Shown here piece by piece: positions 6,545 through 13,540 of a DNA stretch of 15,614 bases. Position 1 is the stretch's first letter. Each line of letters opens with the position of its first letter. The position numbers and the translations under genes were made by a program. Source of the stretch: an uncultured Selenomonadales bacterium. GTDB lineage: Bacteria > Bacillota > Negativicutes > Selenomonadales > Selenomonadaceae. The notes under the pieces were generated by a model, which saw nothing but the letters and a program-made list of their open reading frames with translations, did no database searches and was not told the origin of the DNA. The DNA lies in the NCBI GenBank assembly GCA_937915885.1, contig CALGGP010000244.1, positions 1 through 15,614 of the forward strand, written 5' to 3'.

Positions 6545-8227
6545 TTACGACTTCCAAGCGTCGTTGCGCAAGTACTTGTTATAAAACTCGTTGCTGAGCT
6601 GAACCCCGATCAAATACAAAACTGCAGCCCTGTCGTGAGATTTTGCCTTGTCGACGTGAAAGGTAGCCACCGACGCAAAATGCGCGGTCTCTGCAAAATT
6701 AATCTTAAGCTCCCAAAGCGGATCATTGCGAATGGGAGCGTATTTTTTTATGCGTTCGGGGAACTGCAGCAATATCTCATCGCAAACCTCCACAAAATAT
6801 TTATTCGTCAGCTCGTAATCGGCAATCGGCACGTCGCCGTCCCACGTCAGCTTGAAATTGAACTGATCGGTGTGGACGAGATCATACTTGCCGTGGAAGC
6901 AATGCCACAGCTTGCCCATATCGTAATATAAATCCGAACCGTCGAGTTCTCCGCGCGGATCGACGAGCATAAAGCCCATGTCATTGCCCCTATACACGAG
7001 AATGTTTTGAAAGTGCAAATCGCCGTGAATCATGATCAGCTCGTTCGGATTGACGGCGCGGAGAAACTCATCATTTTTTTCGATCGCGGTGAAAATCTCT
7101 CGAATGTTTTTGTGCTCGACCCCGTTGATCACAATTTTATCCGCACTGATTAACTGCCGGAGCAAAGGCGACTTCTCGGAGCACTCCGTCAATCTTTCGA
7201 GCACGCGACGAACATGTTTTTGCCTTGCCCAATCGGCGGGAGCATCAGACACTTTGCGCGAATACACATTCTCAAACATCCAATCCAACAGATGCTCTAA
7301 AAAATTCATTGCCGCCTCCGCGTCGAAGTGCCCATCAAAAATGTGCTCGCGGAGATTGCGGCTGCCGTAATACGGAACATCAAAATACACTTCGGGGCTC
7401 TCGATATCATACTCGAGCACCTCGGAAAAATACGGCTTAAGTTCCTTGGGCAGAGCGCGGAGCCAAGTAATTTCGTTAATCAATTTGGCTCTGCCCTTGC
7501 CGGAGCCCTTCTTCTTGACAATCAACCGATAATTCAACTTGGCGTAGGAGCCGCCGACCAGTTCATCCGAATGCCCGCCGTTGAGATTGCCGTAGAGAAG
7601 ATCATCGTAATTGACGGCGACCATATGTATTTGGTCGATAACTTCATTGACAGCGTCAAGCAAATGCATCGGACTTATGACGATCTCCCGCAGGAGACTC
7701 AAGGTTCGTGCCGAAATGCGAGCGATACCGGCGAATGATATCCACGGGAACATCATCAATTCTGTATCGCTTATCGCGATCACTCGATTGCCGTCGAGCT
7801 CGATAACATGATCTGCTTCGTCGGGCTCGAGCAAATGACTTACGACTAAAACGTCTTTATGTCGATAGCGCCTCAACCTGCTGAGGATGGCGATATCAAA
7901 CACTTGATTGCCCTCGATGATGATAAGTTCGTCGTCGTCAAAAAAATCGGCTTTAAAAATACTGCGCCCGAGCAGATTGTTTTTATCGGTGAATATTTTT
8001 TGCGTTTTGATAGCGGCGGTTCTTCGCTTGACGGAATCGACGTCCCAAATGCCGCCGGAGCCCAACAGCACGCAAATATTTTCATTGGAAATCCCGTTGA
8101 CGTTGAGCAAACTGATTTGACGTTCCAGCACATTCATCGCGTTATACAACGGCAAATAACAGGACGGCAAAATTTCATTGTTGTAAAAATGTCCCTTGCC
8201 GATATTTGCCATAATCAGCGCCTTCAT
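6545..8227 (-). CDS. Nucleotidyltransferase-like / APH-type kinase fusion, 560 aa
   Basis: The N-terminal ~200 residues resemble a sugar-nucleotide transferase fold (MKALIMANIGKGH, then LPLYNAMNVLERQISLL at 25-41 and a GNQVFD stretch at 106-111), but the usual G-x-G-T-R loop is not recognisable, so activity there is uncertain. The C-terminal half (about 225-560) is an aminoglycoside/choline-kinase-like phosphotransferase, with the catalytic loop HGDLHFQN (401-408) and the metal-binding DPRGE (423-427, in place of DFG). Together they would phosphorylate and nucleotidylate a small group for surface-polysaccharide decoration. The start overlaps the stop of the preceding gene (ATGA, 8227-8224), so translation is coupled. 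It is the last gene of a three-gene operon; the substrate is unknown. Confidence 0.7.
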   Translation of the reverse strand: MKALIMANIGKGHFYNNEILPSCYLPLYNAMNVLERQISLLNVNGISNENICVLLGSGGIWDVDSVKRRTAAIKTQKIFTDKNNLLGRSIFKADFFDDDELIIIEGNQVFDIAILSRLRRYRHKDVLVVSHLLEPDEADHVIELDGNRVIAISDTELMMFPWISFAGIARISARTLSLLREIVISPMHLLDAVNEVIDQIHMVAVNYDDLLYGNLNGGHSDELVGGSYAKLNYRLIVKKKGSGKGRAKLINEITWLRALPKELKPYFSEVLEYDIESPEVYFDVPYYGSRNLREHIFDGHFDAEAAMNFLEHLLDWMFENVYSRKVSDAPADWARQKHVRRVLERLTECSEKSPLLRQLISADKIVINGVEHKNIREIFTAIEKNDEFLRAVNPNELIMIHGDLHFQNILVYRGNDMGFMLVDPRGELDGSDLYYDMGKLWHCFHGKYDLVHTDQFNFKLTWDGDVPIADYELTNKYFVEVCDEILLQFPERIKKYAPIRNDPLWELKINFAETAHFASVATFHVDKAKSHDRAAVLYLIGVQLSNEFYNKYLRNDAWKS

Positions 8228-9231
8228 GCGTTTTGCGCATCCCTCTCGATTAATTCACTCGCGTAATCCCTATAAAATTTTCCGGCGTGTTCGCGATCGA
8301 CGCGGCTCAGAATGAAATTGATTTTATCGAGCGGGATATTTTTTTCGATGAGATATTCTGCGTAGGAGCGATGGATTCTGTACTTTGCGGATAAAAAATA
8401 CGCCGGCGAATATCCCCAAGGGATTTGTTTTTTTATCGGAGCAATGATATTTTCGATGAGCCGAAGAATACTCGGGAGCTCGTAATTTTTATCGAGTCTC
8501 GAGTTCAAATAATCGGCGATCAGCTCCGTACACAAATTGCCGGGGATTCTGCCCATGCCCATTAATGATCCGTCGACGATGATATTGCGCTCGGGACGGA
8601 CGTAATCGATGAATGATTTAGCCAGAGAAAATGCCAGCGCTAAATTTTCATGGACGTGCAATCCGATTTTGATCCGCAAATCCAAATTGCCGTCGTATTC
8701 GTCGAGAATAGTCGAGAGTTCGGGAATCGACAGCACTCCGAACGTGTCAACAATGGTCACGACTGCCGGCAAAATTCTGTTGGCATGCTCGACAAGGCGT
8801 TTGATATCATCGAGGCTGTTGCCCGGCGTATTGATCAGATTGAGCGTAATCTTATATCCGCGCGCCGCGACCTCCGACGCAAATTCGACGGCTTTATCCA
8901 GATACTCGTAATAAAAAGCGACCCGAACGTAATTGATTTGACCGTTACACTCGCTCAAATTATTCAAGTCGTACTCGTCGGCTCGCGCCATCAGCGCATA
9001 CTCCGTGCTCCGATTGGGCGCGATCTTTTCGAGCACGTCATAAGCCATCTCGATTTTTGGATAAAACGAAACATCGCCGTCATAAACGACATTACGCAAA
9101 AACCCGAGCTCGACGATATCAACATTTGCCCGAGTCAATTCGCGGGCGATCTGTTTTATATTTGCATTCCCGAATCTCCCGCCATTGACATGCGCACCGT
9201 CGCGCAATGTACAGTCCAAAAATTGAACCAT
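8224..9231 (-). CDS. HMGL-like TIM-barrel aldolase / acyltransferase, 335 aa
   Basis: This belongs to the HMG-CoA-lyase/4-hydroxy-2-oxovalerate-aldolase superfamily. The signature LDCTLRDGAHVNGG (5-18) provides the catalytic Arg10/Asp11, the metal-binding HVH motif is at 192-194 within GLHVHEN, and a glycine-rich loop DGSLMGMGRIPGN lies at 220-232. The family joins or splits carbon skeletons at a 2-keto acid or acyl-CoA enolate. The length fits a single barrel plus a short helical tail; no DmpG-type communication domain or regulatory domain is evident. Placed between a CMP-sugar synthetase and a nucleotidyltransferase/kinase, it more likely builds or trims a keto-acid building block of a surface polymer than serves catabolism. 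ATG 9231 has AGGAGG six bases before it; the in-frame ATG at 9246 has no such site. The gap to the upstream gene is 11 bases. Confidence 0.75.
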   Translation of the reverse strand: MVQFLDCTLRDGAHVNGGRFGNANIKQIARELTRANVDIVELGFLRNVVYDGDVSFYPKIEMAYDVLEKIAPNRSTEYALMARADEYDLNNLSECNGQINYVRVAFYYEYLDKAVEFASEVAARGYKITLNLINTPGNSLDDIKRLVEHANRILPAVVTIVDTFGVLSIPELSTILDEYDGNLDLRIKIGLHVHENLALAFSLAKSFIDYVRPERNIIVDGSLMGMGRIPGNLCTELIADYLNSRLDKNYELPSILRLIENIIAPIKKQIPWGYSPAYFLSAKYRIHRSYAEYLIEKNIPLDKINFILSRVDREHAGKFYRDYASELIERDAQNA

Positions 9232-9242
9232 AATCGACCTCC

Positions 9243-10634
9243 TCATTGTTCCAACATCGAGAGTGCAAAACGATAGTCGTACACATCATCGATGTCGATT
9301 GCCTCGCGCTTGCCGACCTCCATCAAATAAGGCTTGAGCCCGATCCGATCGCCCCATTCTTTATACTTCGTCCGAGGCGTCAATTGGATTCCGTTTGTAA
9401 ACAAATACAATTTTTTCAGCTTTTGAGAGTTGGGATGTTCTCTGCCGCGCGAGAAATTAAACGGACCGTTTTCGTCCATCAAATAATGTTTAAACGGAGC
9501 AACGGTCACTAACGAATCATAACCCTCCTGCAACTTCTCAAAGTACAGCTCGATAGCTTTTGAGTAGAGCTCCGCACCGACCAGCGGCGAAGTGACGCAC
9601 GACCACATAAAATGATCACCTTCGACGACATCACCCAAATACATTACAAACTCACTGATAGGGCGAGACTCGTCCGCATACTTTTGCGGTCTTCGCATCG
9701 GGATAACGCCCTCGTCCGCCGCCATCTTCAACATTTCGTCGGAGTCCGTAGAAACGACAATTTTATCGACAGTCGGCACCTGTTTCAGTTGTCTGATCTT
9801 GTGGATCAACAGGTTGGTTTTTCCGAAGGGCAAAATATTTTTATTGGGCAGCCGCGTACTGTTCTTTTTGACGGGAATGATAGCCGTCAAGCCCCCCCCC
9901 CCGTTGAGTATGCGCTCCATTTGATGGCGAACGATCTCCAGATCTTTCGGCGTGTCGACTGAAAGGCTCTCACAATTTACTTTAACCATTTTTACTTTCA
10001 CTCCTCTGTCAATAAATCTGAGCAGATCACATTCTTCGATCTGTTCTAATTTGCTTCGCGGCGTACGGTTAAATATGTCGAGCGCATTTTTTGAAAAGGC
10101 ACCGATGCCGACGAACTTCATGTAATCAAAATCCAGTCGTCCCTTCGGGAAGGGCAATGGGCTTCTCGTCGCATACAACAAAAAGCCGTTCGTATTTGTA
10201 ACGACTTTTATGTTGGTCGGGTCGATCACTTCGGACGCATGGTCTATCGCGATCATCGCATTGACGGCGTCGACATTGTCAGCTTCCTTGGCAGCAAAGG
10301 CAATTGCATCGATCGACGCGGGCTCGATGAGTGGTTCGTCGCCGCTTATAAACGCGTAAAAATCGGAATCGATGAGCGTCGACACCTCGTGGATTCTCGA
10401 AGTGGGCGTCGAGTGCGCGGACGAAGTCATAACACATTGCATTTGATATTTATCGCATACCTCGGCGACTTGCTCATCGTCGGTGGCAACGACCACATCG
10501 TCGAGCCCCCGCGCATTACGAGCCCGTTCGTGCACCCACCAAACCATTGGTTTGCCGCAAATATCGACCAACGGTTTATTCGGCAGCCGCGTTGAATGAA
10601 GTCTCGACGGTATAACTCCGAGAATCTTTTTCAT
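9243..10634 (-). CDS. Fused tandem cytidylyltransferases (KdsB-like + NeuA-like), 463 aa
   Basis: Residues 1-244 resemble CMP-Kdo synthetase: IPSRLHSTRLPNKPL (8-22), VVATDDE (48-54), SGDEPLI (97-103) and SVDTPKDLE (225-233). Two KdsB hallmarks differ: QGDEP is SGDEP, and the HPSGTDR segment is HSTPTSR (74-80). Residues 249-463 are a complete second cytidylyltransferase of the acylneuraminate/legionaminate type: TAIIPVKKNSTRLPNKNILP (250-269) and VVSTDSDE (293-300). Both would activate acidic nine- or eight-carbon sugars as CMP donors. The domains are joined by four glycines encoded by an 11-G tract (9902-9892); one G fewer gives a stop (TGA) right after the tract. ATG 10,634 has GAGGGAG six bases upstream. 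It is the first gene of the operon. Confidence 0.82.
   Translation of the reverse strand: MKKILGVIPSRLHSTRLPNKPLVDICGKPMVWWVHERARNARGLDDVVVATDDEQVAEVCDKYQMQCVMTSSAHSTPTSRIHEVSTLIDSDFYAFISGDEPLIEPASIDAIAFAAKEADNVDAVNAMIAIDHASEVIDPTNIKVVTNTNGFLLYATRSPLPFPKGRLDFDYMKFVGIGAFSKNALDIFNRTPRSKLEQIEECDLLRFIDRGVKVKMVKVNCESLSVDTPKDLEIVRHQMERILNGGGGLTAIIPVKKNSTRLPNKNILPFGKTNLLIHKIRQLKQVPTVDKIVVSTDSDEMLKMAADEGVIPMRRPQKYADESRPISEFVMYLGDVVEGDHFMWSCVTSPLVGAELYSKAIELYFEKLQEGYDSLVTVAPFKHYLMDENGPFNFSRGREHPNSQKLKKLYLFTNGIQLTPRTKYKEWGDRIGLKPYLMEVGKREAIDIDDVYDYRFALSMLEQ
9892..9902 (-). repeat. Poly-G tract (11 G on minus strand) at the domain junction
   Basis: The run lies inside the cytidylyltransferase fusion between the two enzyme domains. 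With 11 G the frame stays open (GGGG then Leu-Thr-Ala). With 10 G it reads Gly-Gly-Gly-Ala-stop, and an overlapping TTG (in CTTGACG) could start the second domain alone. Confidence 0.85.
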
Positions 10635-10667
10635 GCATTTCTCCCTCGGCAATCAAATTTTAGACAC

Positions 10668-10707
10668 AAAAAAATCTCTCGCCTGATCAACATAAATCAA
10701 ACGAGAG
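10668..10707 (-). terminator. Intrinsic terminator in the operon leader (attenuator candidate)
   Basis: The minus strand carries CTCTCGTTTGAT, loop TTATGTTG, ATCAGGCGAGAG (a 12-bp stem with two G-U pairs) followed by A and seven T. It lies 33 bases before the ATG of the first operon gene and after the only plausible promoter, with no other minus-strand gene upstream to terminate. It would act on the operon's own leader. Confidence 0.75.
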
Positions 10708-10751
10708 ACTCTCAAAAATATTTATCGACGAACAGACATAAATAGAGCTAT

Positions 10752-10811
10752 CTATCGCCCCCCCCCCAGATTATTTTCATGTAAGGCGCAAATAATTTCA
10801 ACCAACAGCAT
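10752..10811 (-). CDS. Candidate leader peptide, 19 aa, containing a poly-G tract
   Basis: The frame reads MLLVEIICALHENNLGGGR and stops at TAG. GGGTGAGA just upstream is a fair ribosome site. The 10-G run supplies the Gly codons. With one more G the frame continues to 41 codons and ends at a TGA (10,689-10,687) inside the loop/3' arm of the leader terminator; with one G fewer it stops after Asp-Arg. Coding status rests on this geometry alone. Confidence 0.4.
   Translation of the reverse strand: MLLVEIICALHENNLGGGR
10758..10767 (-). repeat. Poly-G tract (10 G on minus strand) in the operon leader
   Basis: This is the second long G homopolymer in the same transcription unit. It lies about 85 bases downstream of the predicted transcription start and within the candidate leader peptide, so length changes would alter leader translation rather than promoter spacing. 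Confidence 0.8.
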
Positions 10812-10858
10812 GCTCTCACCCAATCATCAAAAAAAGCTATAGAAAAAATAGTTTCGTG

Positions 10859-10887
10859 ATCGTAAAACATTTTCAGCGGCTTGTCAA
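10859..10887 (-). promoter_or_regulatory. Promoter of the cytidylyltransferase operon
   Basis: The minus strand reads TTGACA (10,887-10,882), 17 bases, TACGAT (10,864-10,859). The predicted start near 10,852 gives a leader of about 218 bases. Its -35 overlaps the -35 of the divergent promoter. Confidence 0.6.
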
Positions 10888-10910
10888 GTGTGCTGCAATC
10901 GTGGTATCAT
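10881..10910 (+). promoter_or_regulatory. Promoter of the repeat-protein gene
   Basis: The plus strand reads TTGTCA (10,881-10,886), 18 bases, TATCAT (10,905-10,910), with a start expected near 10,917 and the ribosome site at 10,931. Confidence 0.65.
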
Positions 10911-10945
10911 GACGCTGAAATTTTTTTTGAGAGGAGTTTTTTTGA

Positions 10946-11605
10946 TTGGACGGCAAGGAACTGTTTGTAAAAATTTCCGATGTGCTTGAAAAAGTCGGAG
11001 TGAAGGCGGCGCTCAAAAGCCCCGAGGTCGTCGACACGATTTATAACGTCATGTCCAAGAACGGCATGAAGGTCGACAAGGCGGTTTTCTCGATCGTGAT
11101 GTTCGCAATCGCCAACAGTGAGAAGATCGATATCGGCGCGCTGATGAATCTCGGCTCGGGACTGATGGGCGCGGCGGGAGCGATGAGCGGCGCTCAACAG
11201 TCGGGACAGGCGACGCCGAATGCGGCGGGCGCGCTCGGAGCATTGGGGGCATTGGCGGGAGCAATGGGCGGCGCTCAACAACCGTCAGCTCAACCTTCGA
11301 ACGCGGCAAATGCCGTTAATGCCCTCGGCGCACTCGGCGCGCTCGCCGGAGCGATGGGCGCGGCTCAGCAATCGGCGCAAGCCGCTCAACCGTCAACTCA
11401 ACCGTCCGCGCAACAATCCGCTCCGCAATCGCCCGCCGCTAATGCCGCCAATATGCTCGGCGCGTTGGGAGCATTGGGCGCGATGGCGGGCGCAATGGGC
11501 GGCGCTCAACAGCCGTCGGCTCAACCGTCGAACGTCAATAACGCGGCGAACGCCATCAATGCGATTGCGGGCATCGCTCAGGCGCTCAACACCACAAAAA
11601 AATAA
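10946..11605 (+). CDS. Ala/Gly/Gln-rich repeat protein, 219 aa, unknown function
   Basis: I do not recognise a family. Residues 1-65 look folded and helical (KISDVLEKVGVKAALKSPEV, then an AIANSEKIDIGALMNLG stretch). The rest is three long imperfect repeats built from GALGALAGAMGGAQQ followed by a Ser/Pro/Gln linker such as PSAQPSN, and it ends NTTKK. There are no cysteines, aromatic residues are almost absent from the repeats, and there is no signal peptide or membrane segment, though the ALGALGAMAG blocks are hydrophobic enough to pack or assemble. The start is TTG 10,946 with GAGGAG at 10,931-10,936. It is transcribed divergently from the polysaccharide operon with an overlapping promoter and ends at a hairpin. 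A self-assembling or surface-adhering protein is possible, but this is only a guess. Confidence 0.7.
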   Translation: MDGKELFVKISDVLEKVGVKAALKSPEVVDTIYNVMSKNGMKVDKAVFSIVMFAIANSEKIDIGALMNLGSGLMGAAGAMSGAQQSGQATPNAAGALGALGALAGAMGGAQQPSAQPSNAANAVNALGALGALAGAMGAAQQSAQAAQPSTQPSAQQSAPQSPAANAANMLGALGALGAMAGAMGGAQQPSAQPSNVNNAANAINAIAGIAQALNTTKK

Positions 11606-11633
11606 TCCGCGCGGAACTGTGCAACGTAAAAGA

Positions 11634-11673
11634 CTTCGGTTTGATCCCGATGGGGATTTCGCCGAAGCCTTTT
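11634..11673. terminator. Hairpin between convergent genes (bidirectional terminator candidate)
   Basis: CTTCGG and ATCCC pair with GGGAT and CCGAAG around a short loop. The plus strand then has CCTTTTC and the minus strand TCTTTTA, so weak T-runs exist on both sides. It sits between the convergent repeat-protein gene and the small-peptide gene. Confidence 0.5.
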
Positions 11674-11697
11674 CATTTGCCGATGTATGATTGTCTC

Positions 11698-11850
11698 TTA
11701 CTTGGTCGGTTTGTTTATCGCCTTCGTGTGGTTCGAATCGATGAGCGTCCGTCCTTTGGCGAGTGCCATCGAAAAGCCCGCCACAACAAGCGGAAATACT
11801 CCCTCTTTCGAACTGTCGCCGGTCACCGTCGGCTTTACATACTTCTCCAT
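11698..11850 (-). CDS. Putative RiPP precursor peptide, 50 aa
   Basis: The peptide starts MEKYVKPTVTGDSSKEGVFP and continues through a small-residue/hydrophobic part (LVVAGFSMALAKG) to a polar tail ending NKPTK. The first ~20 residues match the N-terminus of the PqqD-like protein just upstream (YVKPTVTGDASKDGVFP there), as if a leader had been shared or duplicated. GGAG lies nine bases before the ATG, within the end of the PqqD gene, and the gap between the two genes is six bases. A radical SAM remnant lies further upstream. This suits a ribosomally made, modified peptide with a 20-residue leader. There are no Cys, so a thioether product is unlikely. Alternatively it is a truncated PqqD duplicate. 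Confidence 0.6.
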   Translation of the reverse strand: MEKYVKPTVTGDSSKEGVFPLVVAGFSMALAKGRTLIDSNHTKAINKPTK

Positions 11851-11856
11851 TGTCAA

Positions 11857-12168
11857 TCACTCCAGTATCAAAATTTTTTTCCATTGCAGGTCGCGAACGA
11901 CTTCGATCAGATCATTTTCGAGCTCTCGCTCCTCGACCGCATATTTCGCCAAAAATTTTTGTTTGATCTCGTCGACCGTCGACACCCCATCAACATTGTT
12001 GAGCAAGAACGCCGCCGTCGCATTCAAATAGTAAATTATCAACGAGTCCGCGCAGACGATCATCACGTCGTCGTTCATTCGCGCCTTGATATACGACGCT
12101 TGCATCGGAAACACGCCGTCCTTCGATGCGTCGCCGGTCACCGTCGGTTTTACGTACTGCTCTCTCAC
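11857..12168 (-). CDS. PqqD-like peptide-binding (RRE) protein, 103 aa
   Basis: PqqD-fold proteins bind the leader of a RiPP precursor and present it to a radical SAM enzyme. Residues ~25-103 show the usual pattern: SLIIYYLNATAAFLL (residues before a variable-length D-G), then VDGVSTVDEIKQKFLAKYAV and a helical end with VVRDLQWKKIL. Compared with bare PqqD (about 90 aa) there is an N-terminal extension whose YVKPTVTGD...GVFP stretch repeats in the small peptide gene downstream. The GTG start at 12,168 has GGAGG eight bases upstream. It lies between the radical SAM remnant (22-base gap) and the small peptide (6-base gap), in one direction. Confidence 0.75.
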   Translation of the reverse strand: MREQYVKPTVTGDASKDGVFPMQASYIKARMNDDVMIVCADSLIIYYLNATAAFLLNNVDGVSTVDEIKQKFLAKYAVEERELENDLIEVVRDLQWKKILILE

Positions 12169-12190
12169 TCAAATTACCTCCCTCGAAATT

Positions 12191-12680
12191 TTAAAGTGCG
12201 ATGTCGGCATCGACATGATTTTTGACGTCGGCAGTCTGATGAGCCTCGTCGATCGATGCGATGAATTTCTGTAGCGCGTCGGTGTGCCAAGCATCAATGC
12301 CTTTCTCAAGCCACATGTCTTTGATCGACCGCTCGAGCACATTGCCAATCACGAACGGCGCCATGCAATCCAATCGAAAATCACCGTTGGGGCGAATGAT
12401 CCCGCCGCCGTTGACTTCAATCGAGTACTTCTCCATCTGCGTCTTGAGCTCCGCCGACCTCTGTATCGTGAGCTTGCCGTTGAATTTCTTGCCGAGCTCC
12501 TCAATCCGACCGTAGAGAATATTTTTCTGCTCGTCGTTGAGAATGATATCGGCATGCTCGTGACTTTCTCGCGCGTGAGCAGCAGCGCATTGGTGATCAC
12601 CACAAACGATGTGCCGTCGTCATGAAGACGCCGTCGGCAACAATCTGATGCGACAACTCGAGCCACCTGTCGACGGTCAT
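12191..12680 (-). pseudogene. Radical SAM/SPASM peptide maturase, collapsed remnant
   Basis: Three blocks of a radical SAM protein lie in three different frames in the right order. Block 1 (12,680-12,615) is MTVDRWLELSHQIVADGVFM, the segment usually followed by TGGEP. Block 2 (about 12,617-12,558) is GTSFVVITNALLLTREKV, the strand that usually reads ITNG. Block 3 (about 12,560-12,191) begins HEHADIILNDEQKNILYG and contains the SPASM-like stretch IRPNGDFRLDCMAPFVIGNV. The CxxxCxxC cluster site, the GGEP motif and most of the barrel are absent. Normal length would be 350-450 codons; about 160 remain. The last 81 codons are open from ATG 12,436. Decay by internal deletions, or an assembly collapse between related copies, would both give this. 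Confidence 0.7.
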
Positions 12681-12709
12681 ACGTCCGACTCCGTGCCGGA
12701 CGTTTTTTT
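12681..12709 (+). terminator. Intrinsic terminator facing plus
   Basis: ACGTCCG and CGGACGT form a 7-bp stem around a nine-base loop and are followed by seven T. No plus-strand gene lies upstream of it, and it directly abuts the broken 5' end of the radical SAM remnant, which suggests a rearranged border. From 12,710 to 12,915 I see only intergenic sequence, including short iterations of TAATGCG near 12,799. Confidence 0.65.
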
Positions 12710-12915
12710 ATGTCGACATCACGCCGCCACCATGCTAAAATATTTTTACGTAAATAGAATTTAAAAGTCAGGCGTCGGCGAAAGGCAATTCATAATTCTT
12801 AATGCGTAATGCGTAATTAGGGGCGACGGATTGTGGGCGCCAACGGCTTTAAAAGGCGGCAACCTTTAAGCGTTGGGCGTCGACGACGCATGGACGGCAA
12901 CTACAAAAAGTTTCG

Positions 12916-12978
12916 GCGCCGACGACGCAGGGTGGGCATGCCGGACTCTGTTGGGCGCCGCGCTCGTGGGTGGGAGCG
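12916..12978. repeat. GC-rich dispersed repeat, copy B
   Basis: This is the partner of 27-89. A partial third unit (GGCGTCGACGACGCATGG) lies just upstream near 12,877. It is the last sequence that clearly belongs to the first genome piece. Confidence 0.7.
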
Positions 12979-12989
12979 GCGGCGGCAAG

Positions 12990-13238
12990 AAGGGCGGACT
13001 GTGTTTTCGGTGAAGTTCTGTTTATTTCGTCGGCGAGAAAAAGATTGCACATTACCGCGCCTTGACGGTATTCAAATTCGTTTGTATTTTTATTGAACAT
13101 TGAAAATCCGGTAACATCGGCAGGCATAACATCGGGCGTGAACTGCATTCTGTGATATTCGAGCGAGAGCGCCTTTGAGAACGCAAGCGCCAATGTTGTT
13201 TTGCCTACGCCGGGTATATCTTCAAGCAGAACATGACC
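12990..13238 (-). pseudogene. MoxR-family AAA+ ATPase, internal fragment
   Basis: About 82 codons of a MoxR ATPase survive: HVLLEDIPGVGKTTLALAFS with the Walker A lysine, QFTPDVMPADVTGFSMFN, and the Walker B stretch LFLADEINRTSPKTQSALL. MoxR ATPases (about 310-330 aa) act as chaperone-like partners of VWA-domain proteins. Homology stops abruptly on both sides: after ALL it runs into the GC-rich repeat region, and before HVLLED it meets unrelated DNA. It has no start or stop of its own. Composition differs from both neighbours. Most likely it is a short segment of another genome trapped by misassembly or chimera formation. Confidence 0.8.
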
Positions 13239-13239
13239 G

Positions 13240-13540
13240 ACCTGCTGGGTGTCGCCACAGGCAGCAGCGGCGAGGCGAGCCACAACGCTGGCGGCATGGT
13301 GATGGGAATGCTGCGTTTCTACGGACAGTGCCTGTACGTCGGCCTGAAGTTGATGGTCATTTGGTGGGCATTTACCCTCTTGCCCAAGATTTCATACCGA
13401 CCGCTGCGTATTGCCGCATGGGTGGTGCTGGCCGCGTGTGTAGTGTTTTTCATGTGGCATCAGTCACACATCATGCACCCCCTGTGGGTGATCTGCGTGG
13501 CGGGGCTCGTTTGGATAATATATAAAGGTAGAATACGTGC
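13240..13540 (+). pseudogene. Membrane-protein fragment, unrecognised
   Basis: The open frame from about 13,240 encodes SSGEASHNAGGMVMGMLRFY followed by three likely membrane segments (about YVGLKLMVIWWAFTLL, AAWVVLAACVVFFMW and LWVICVAGLVWIIY). I do not recognise the family; the style is reminiscent of Bacteroidales membrane proteins, with low certainty. There is no credible start: the ATG at 13,233 belongs to the overlapping moxR sequence. It runs without a break into an unrelated transporter end near 13,540, so the fused frame (to 13,877) is probably an artefact of joining. Confidence 0.5.
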
